Assembly: GCA_027335545.1 (NCBI GenBank)
Contig: DAHWHV010000416.1
Span: 1-9,730 of the forward strand
From: Clostridia bacterium
GTDB lineage: Bacteria > Bacillota_E > RBS10-35 > JAJYVN01
DNA length: 9,730 nucleotides
Direction: 5' to 3'
Position numbers and translations under genes: made by a program. Position 1 is the stretch's first letter, and every line of letters starts with the position of its first letter. Under the pieces are notes generated by a model that worked only from the letters and a program-made list of their open reading frames with translations, was not told the origin of the DNA and did no database searches. Shown piece by piece: positions 6,903-9,730 of this stretch.

Positions 6903-7244
6903 GGGACACCCCTCCTTGTGGGCCTTGTGGATGGCGCGGAGCAATCCGCCACGGCGCCGGCATGCACTGGTCGCGCAGCCATCGCCGCATGCGCGGGTCG
7001 CCGCACCCTCGCCGCGGCAACACGCCCCGAGGGCAGGGGACATCGCGTTAGCCGATCCGCGCGGGCGGGTGGACCCGCGGGGGTGCGCTCCGGGGGCCCC
7101 CCGGTGCCCGGAGGGCGCAGCCAGGAGGCCCATGCGCAAAGCCAGAGTGACCCCTCGACCACCGCGAAACGAAGCGCACCTGCGGTGAGCGGCCCTCCGC
7201 GAGGGATAGTGGGCTGTGCGGAACGCGTTCGACAGCATCCGCAA
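6903..7244. other. 342-bp stretch without a recognised gene
   Basis: This lies between the DUF457-type gene start and the palindrome after the HAD gene. Open frames here have no family character. Visible are a CTCCGGG/CCCGGAG stem (7088-7113) and a 10-bp palindrome GAACGCGTTC (7221-7230). An 18-codon plus-strand frame MRKARVTPRPPRNEAHLR runs 7132-7188, with AGGAGG only 3 nt before its ATG, which is too close. The part from 7135 to 7190 is less GC-rich than its surroundings, as expected of an intergenic regulatory region. No convincing promoter was found. Confidence 0.5.
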
Positions 7245-7280
7245 GACGGTGCGGCCAGAGCCGGCTCTGGCCGCACCGTC
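7245..7280 (-). terminator. Perfect 36-bp palindrome after the HAD stop
   Basis: The 18 bases 7245-7262 (GACGGTGCGGCCAGAGCC) are followed at once by their exact reverse complement at 7263-7280. The palindrome touches the HAD stop codon at 7281-7283. As RNA it would form a very stable stem of about 16 bp with a tight loop. On the minus strand it is followed by TTGCGG, not a T-run, so it would be a U-tract-less terminator or an RNA 3'-end protector. As a palindrome it could also be a protein site. Confidence 0.65.
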
Positions 7281-7928
7281 CTACTCCGCCGCCGGCCCAA
7301 GCCCCGCCACGGCACGCGGCAACTCGGCGAGGCCCGCGACGACCGCCTCCGCCGCTTGGGCGGCGTCCCGATCACCCAAGAGGGCCCAGGGCCCCCGACG
7401 GACCCACACCGCCCGGAGTCCCGCGGCTCTCGCCGCCGCCACATCGCGCACCGGGTCGTCACCGACGTAGGCCGTCTCTGCCGGCAGCGAGCCGATCTCC
7501 GCACAGCACCGCCGGAAGAAGGCTGGGTCCGGCTTGGCTACACCCCAGTCTTCGCTGGTCCCGTAGGCATCCGCCTCCAGCCCCGCCGCGCGCAGCGCCG
7601 GTGTGGACCAGGCGCGCTGATTACCCGCCACCCCCACCCTATACCCCGCGCCCCGCAGGAGGCGCACCCCTTCCAGGGCGTCGGGGTAGAGGTCGTCCGG
7701 CCGGTACCCCCCGAACAGGGAGAGGACCTCGGCCCGCCGAGGCGCCGGGTCGACACCGAGCAGGCCAAAGACCCGCCGATGGTTGCCGGCGGCGATCGCG
7801 GCGCCGAGCGCCGCCGCGAAGGTGAAGGCATCCACGCCGCAGACCTGCGCCCACGCCCCCCACATGCGCCCCTCGGCCACCAGCGTCTCCCCGACATCGA
7901 GCACCACCGCGCAGACCCGCGCACCCAC
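7281..7928 (-). CDS. HAD-superfamily hydrolase
   Basis: A soluble haloacid-dehalogenase-like hydrolase of 215 residues, probably a phosphatase; the substrate is unknown. Motif I is VVLDVGETL (8-16) with nucleophile Asp11. Motif II is represented by VGVAGNQ (98-104), motif III by Lys132 in GVAKPDPAFFRR, and motif IV by YVGDDPVRD (154-162). A helical cap lies at about 20-85. Position +2 from the nucleophile, usually the acid/base Asp of HAD phosphatases, is Gly13, and the motif II Ser/Thr is replaced by Gly-Asn. DVGET-type motif I occurs in other bacterial HAD proteins, but activity should not be assumed. The GTG start at 7928 has a G-run (GGGGGGG) 8 nt upstream as a weak ribosome site. The gene follows the NUDIX gene by 52 bp on the same strand, suggesting co-transcription, and ends directly at a 36-bp palindrome. 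Confidence 0.85.
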   Translation of the reverse strand: MGARVCAVVLDVGETLVAEGRMWGAWAQVCGVDAFTFAAALGAAIAAGNHRRVFGLLGVDPAPRRAEVLSLFGGYRPDDLYPDALEGVRLLRGAGYRVGVAGNQRAWSTPALRAAGLEADAYGTSEDWGVAKPDPAFFRRCCAEIGSLPAETAYVGDDPVRDVAAARAAGLRAVWVRRGPWALLGDRDAAQAAEAVVAGLAELPRAVAGLGPAAE

Positions 7929-7961
7929 TGCCGTCGCCCCCCCGCGTCGCCGCGCCGATCA

Positions 7962-7973
7962 GCCGTCCACGGC
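7962..7973 (-). other. Small hairpin between the NUDIX and HAD genes
   Basis: GCCGT and ACGGC arms with a 2-nt loop lie 7 nt after the NUDIX stop, inside the 52-bp gap before the HAD start. It is weak and has no T-tract, so it does not contradict co-transcription. Confidence 0.2.
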
Positions 7974-7980
7974 CCCGGGT

Positions 7981-8484
7981 TCACCCCGCCCCCGCGATCC
8001 ACTCCTCTCGCCAGTGAAACGCCGCCACTGCGGGCTCCGACCAGGGGCCAAGCAGCCGGCGGGGATAGGGCAGGCCGAGGGACGGCATCACCGATGGCGG
8101 GAAGTAGCGGAGTTCGGCCGTCTCATCGTCGCGGGGGGCGAGTTCCCCGCCCACGACCCCGCAGCCGAAGAGTAGCACGGTGTATTCGACTTGATCGCCG
8201 TTGGGGTAGCGCACACGGCAGTCCGCGCCCCCGAAGACGCCCAGCAAGGCCTCGGGCCGCACCGACAACCCCGTCTCCTCCCACACCTCGCGGACCACGG
8301 CCTGGGCAGGGGCTTCACCTGGGTCGACGGCCCCGGCCGGCAGGCTCCACCGGCCGTCGTCGCTGCGCCGCTGCAAGAGGACGCTCCCCTGCCCGTCACA
8401 GATCACCGCGGCCACGCCAGGCATCAGGAGCAGGCCATGCCCGACGTGGGACCGCAGGCCCCGCAGATACGGGGAGATGGCCAC
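7981..8484 (-). CDS. NUDIX hydrolase
   Basis: A cytoplasmic Mg-dependent pyrophosphohydrolase acting on a nucleoside diphosphate linked to some moiety; the substrate cannot be assigned. The complete Nudix box G-x5-E-x7-RE-U-x-EE-x-G-U is present at residues 51-73, from GAVDPGE to REVWEETGL. It is preceded by VLLQRRSDDGRWSLPAG (35-51), as in house-cleaning or ADP-ribose-type NUDIX proteins. The N-terminus AISPYLRGLRSHVGH (2-16) is a short lead-in seen in related bacterial NUDIX proteins. The GTG at 8484 has a GAAAGGGGG Shine-Dalgarno 7 nt upstream and gives 167 residues. The frame is open to 8574, but that extension lacks family character. It is first in a likely NUDIX-HAD transcript and starts divergently from the broken VOC gene, 222 bp away. 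Confidence 0.92.
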   Translation of the reverse strand: MAISPYLRGLRSHVGHGLLLMPGVAAVICDGQGSVLLQRRSDDGRWSLPAGAVDPGEAPAQAVVREVWEETGLSVRPEALLGVFGGADCRVRYPNGDQVEYTVLLFGCGVVGGELAPRDDETAELRYFPPSVMPSLGLPYPRRLLGPWSEPAVAAFHWREEWIAGAG

Positions 8485-8692
8485 CCCGGAACCCCCTTTC
8501 CTCGTGCGCTTTCCTGGCACCCCTTCCTCGTCCACGCCGACTGCCCACGCGCCCCACCGCCGCCACCCGACCAATGGGCGAGGACCCCGACCCCGCGCCT
8601 ACGAATCCCCTGGCCGCGCGCCGGTGGCGCCCGGTCTTCCACTGACCACTGACCGAAGAGGCGCCGCGCGGGGGGACGCGACCCAACCCCTC

Positions 8693-8699
8693 AAGGAGG
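8693..8699 (+). promoter_or_regulatory. Ribosome binding site of the VOC pseudogene
   Basis: AAGGAGG lies 7 nt before the ATG at 8707, a near-perfect Shine-Dalgarno. It fixes the original start and shows that the 5' signals survive although the gene is broken. Confidence 0.7.
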
Positions 8700-8706
8700 A
8701 CGAGCC

Positions 8707-8890
8707 ATGCCCGCCCACACGACCGCGCCCGCCGGGGCCCCCTGCTGGGTCGACCTCTGGACCTCCGACGTGGAGGGCAGCCGTCGCTTCTACGGTCGGG
8801 TCTTCGGGTGAGAGGCGCAACAGCCGAGCCCCGGGTTCGGCGGCTATTTCCTGTTCACCCGCGACGGCGTCCCCATCGCCGGGGCCCCCT
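8707..8890 (+). pseudogene. VOC-family (glyoxalase-like) protein, nonsense-mutated and truncated
   Basis: The frame from 8707 reads PCWVDLWTSDVEGSRRFYGR then VFG (12-34), the classic first beta-alpha unit of a vicinal-oxygen-chelate protein, where F-Y-x-x-V-F-G-W is usual. The expected Trp codon is instead TGA at 8809-8811. Reading through, the same frame continues EAQQPSPGFGGYFLFTRDGV and PIAGA, again typical of the family. Similarity ends near 8890, before a GT-rich repeat and the 3' hairpin of the Uma2 gene. Only about 60 codons remain of a protein normally of 120-260 residues. TGA serves as a stop in dapL, dapF and Uma2 here, so recoding is unlikely. The original protein probably bound a metal and a small substrate or antibiotic; that cannot be narrowed. 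Confidence 0.75.
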
Positions 8891-8911
8891 CTGGGCGCCC
8901 CCACCGTTCCG

Positions 8912-8927
8912 TCTGTGTGTCTGTGTG
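8912..8927 (+). repeat. Short GT-rich direct repeat
   Basis: TCTGTGTG occurs twice in tandem at the junction between the VOC remnant and the Uma2 3' hairpin. Alternating GT tracts are prone to slippage, and this may be a scar of the rearrangement. Confidence 0.5.
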
Positions 8928-8929
8928 TG

Positions 8930-8946
8930 GCTGCGGGTCCCGCAGC
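8930..8946 (-). terminator. Perfect hairpin abutting the Uma2 stop
   Basis: GCTGCGGG (8930-8937) and CCCGCAGC (8939-8946) form an 8-bp palindrome with a single central base, touching the Uma2 stop codon at 8947. On the minus strand it is followed by CA repeats, not T. It may be a U-tract-less terminator. In RNA the loop must open to at least 3 nt. Confidence 0.5.
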
Positions 8947-9513
8947 TCAGGGTGCGGCGAAGAGTCGGCCCACGTCGGCCGTGATGCCGGGGAAGAGGGC
9001 GCAGCCCAGCTCCTGGCCGGCCCTCAGCGTGACGGGCTCGCCGTAGGCGGCCTCCTTCAGCTCGAAGACCCGGACCGTCTCCTCCTCCGGGTCGACCAGC
9101 CAGTAGAAGCGCACGCCGTGGCGTTCGTAGAGGTGAAACTTGGTGATGGCGTCCCGCTTGCGGCTCCCCTCGGAGATGACCTCCACCATCAGGTCGGGGG
9201 CGCCTTGAACGTTGTCTTCCGTGACGATGCCCAAGCGGTCCTTGGCGATGAAGAGGAGGTCGGGCTCCACCACGTCGCGCGGAGAGAGCACCACGTCCAT
9301 CGGGGCCAGCATCGCCAAGCCTCTGCCTGCTTGCTCCCCTGCGTACAGGAACGCGAACAGGCGCCCGACAACCCTCTGATGCTTGACCTTCGGCGACGGG
9401 CTCACGATCAGGTCCCCTTCCAGCACCTCGTACCGCTTGCCGTCGTCCGGGGTATGCCGGAGGTCCTCGTAGGTGAAATTGCCCCGTCCGGTCGCGTCCT
9501 TGGTCACCGACAC
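8947..9513 (-). CDS. Uma2-family PD-(D/E)XK nuclease-like protein
   Basis: A 188-residue protein of the Uma2 (DUF820) family, which has a restriction-endonuclease-like fold and is often present in many copies per genome; its cellular role is not established. The GTG at 9513 has GGGAGG 9 nt upstream. The N-terminal segment FTYEDLRHTPDDGKRYEVLE then GDLIVSPSP (13-41) is typical. The nuclease core shows VVEPDLLFI (81-89, Asp85), GAPDLMVEVISEGSRKRD (104-121, with Asp107 and Glu111) and Lys125 in AITKFHLYERHGVRFYWLVD. Together these supply the D...E-x-V and K residues expected in active members. The protein looks full length. It lies between a broken VOC gene on its 3' side and a palindromic repeat array beginning 41 bp upstream of its start. 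A weak promoter (TATGAT at 9540-9535) would place its -35 inside the first repeat. Confidence 0.9.
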   Translation of the reverse strand: MSVTKDATGRGNFTYEDLRHTPDDGKRYEVLEGDLIVSPSPKVKHQRVVGRLFAFLYAGEQAGRGLAMLAPMDVVLSPRDVVEPDLLFIAKDRLGIVTEDNVQGAPDLMVEVISEGSRKRDAITKFHLYERHGVRFYWLVDPEEETVRVFELKEAAYGEPVTLRAGQELGCALFPGITADVGRLFAAP

Positions 9514-9534
9514 GGCGCATCGCCTCCCGCGACG

Positions 9535-9564
9535 ATCATACCCGCCGGGCCCCAGCGGAGCGAA
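9535..9564 (-). promoter_or_regulatory. Weak candidate promoter of the Uma2 gene
   Basis: TATGAT (9540-9535) matches 5/6 of the -10 consensus. TTCGCT (9564-9559), with an 18-nt spacer, matches the -35 at only 3/6 and lies in the first 24-nt repeat unit. The predicted start would fall at or just before the Shine-Dalgarno, leaving a very short leader, which weakens the call. Confidence 0.25.
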
Positions 9565-9674
9565 GCTCGCCGCAGGCTGCGGAGCGAAGCTCGCCGCAGG
9601 CTGCGGAGCGAAGCTCGCCGCAGGCTGCGGAGCGAAGCTCGCCGCAGGCTGCGGAGCGAAGCTCGCCCGCAGGC
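9555..9674. repeat. Tandem array of 24-nt palindromic units
   Basis: Four identical 24-nt units start at 9555, 9579, 9603 and 9627, followed by a fifth at 9651 that diverges after 16 nt (one extra C). Each contains GAGCGAAGCTC, a 4-bp stem closed by a GAA triloop; the inner GCGAAGC is a sequence known to form an unusually stable DNA mini-hairpin. The unit junctions form a second stem, CCGCA/TGCGG around GGC. Perfect identity suggests recent expansion or homogenisation. Confidence 0.95.
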
Positions 9675-9730
9675 GAGCGGTGCTCCGCTGAGCGGTGCTC
9701 CGCTGAGCGGTGCTCCGCTGAGCGGTGCTC
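9675..9730. repeat. Tandem array of 15-nt palindromic units, continuing past the window
   Basis: Units GAGCGGTGCTCCGCT at 9675, 9690 and 9705 are identical, with a partial fourth (11 nt) from 9720 to the window end. Each holds GAGC-GGT-GCTC, the same stem as the neighbouring 24-nt units but with a GGT loop, and the alternative stem AGCGG/CCGCT. The true length of the array is unknown. Confidence 0.95.

Noticed and set aside
7132..7188. 18-codon plus-strand leader peptide
   Set aside because: The AGGAGG is only 3 nt from the ATG, and no plus-strand gene follows.
7221..7230. GAACGCGTTC as a LexA/SOS box
   Set aside because: Gram-positive SOS boxes need GAAC-N4-GTTC; here the spacing is N2, and no SOS gene is adjacent.
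8809..8811. TGA read as tryptophan or selenocysteine in the VOC gene
   Set aside because: TGA is the true stop of several genes here, Trp is TGG throughout, and the gene also lacks its 3' half, so a nonsense mutation is simpler.
9473..9691. Plus-strand open frame encoding an AKLAAGCG octapeptide repeat
   Set aside because: It stays open only because 24-nt units keep frame. It lacks a ribosome site, begins antisense to the Uma2 start, and ends inside the repeats.
9555..9730. CRISPR array
   Set aside because: The repeats are directly adjacent without unique spacers, are too short, and no cas gene is in the window.

Overview
This is a very GC-rich bacterial chromosomal window (most third codon positions are G or C) with strong Shine-Dalgarno sites of the AAGGAGG/GGGGAGG type and frequent GTG starts. 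No rRNA or marker gene fixes the taxon. The LL-diaminopimelate aminotransferase route, an ISKra4-type transposase and a Uma2-type nuclease would fit a high-GC Bacillota (Symbiobacterium/Thermaerobacter-like) or a Chloroflexota. That assignment is inference only.

Layout, left to right. (1) Positions 20-2232, minus strand: dapF then dapL in transcription order, the last steps to meso-diaminopimelate for cell wall and lysine. (2) 2233-2741: a dapF upstream region with a candidate promoter, then a plus-strand remnant of a lipoprotein with a BNR-like repeat, frameshifted and cut off. (3) 2742-4562, minus: a 14-helix drug/H+ antiporter-type MFS transporter with a well-formed promoter, behind which lies a run of G-tracts. 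(4) 4768-6427: a complete ISKra4-type insertion sequence with 20-bp terminal inverted repeats, one transposase, and a long internal hairpin near the transposase start. (5) 6428-6902, minus: a DUF457/YdjM-type membrane metal-dependent hydrolase cut near its C-terminus by the insertion sequence. (6) 7281-8484, minus: a NUDIX hydrolase followed by a HAD hydrolase, probably one transcript, ending at a perfect 36-bp palindrome. (7) 8707-8890, plus: a VOC/glyoxalase-like pseudogene with a TGG-to-TGA nonsense codon and no 3' half. (8) 8947-9513, minus: an intact Uma2-type PD-(D/E)XK nuclease. (9) 9555-9730: two adjacent tandem arrays of short palindromic repeats (24-nt units, then 15-nt units) sharing the same GAGC/GCTC stem, running off the window end.

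The only clear pathway unit is dapF-dapL; HAD plus NUDIX may be a small housecleaning pair. The rest looks like an accessory, decaying neighbourhood: three broken genes, one insertion sequence without clean target duplication, palindromes next to stop codons, and a Uma2 gene beside a palindromic repeat array. The repeat array with Uma2 is the most unusual feature, but any functional link between them is hypothesis.
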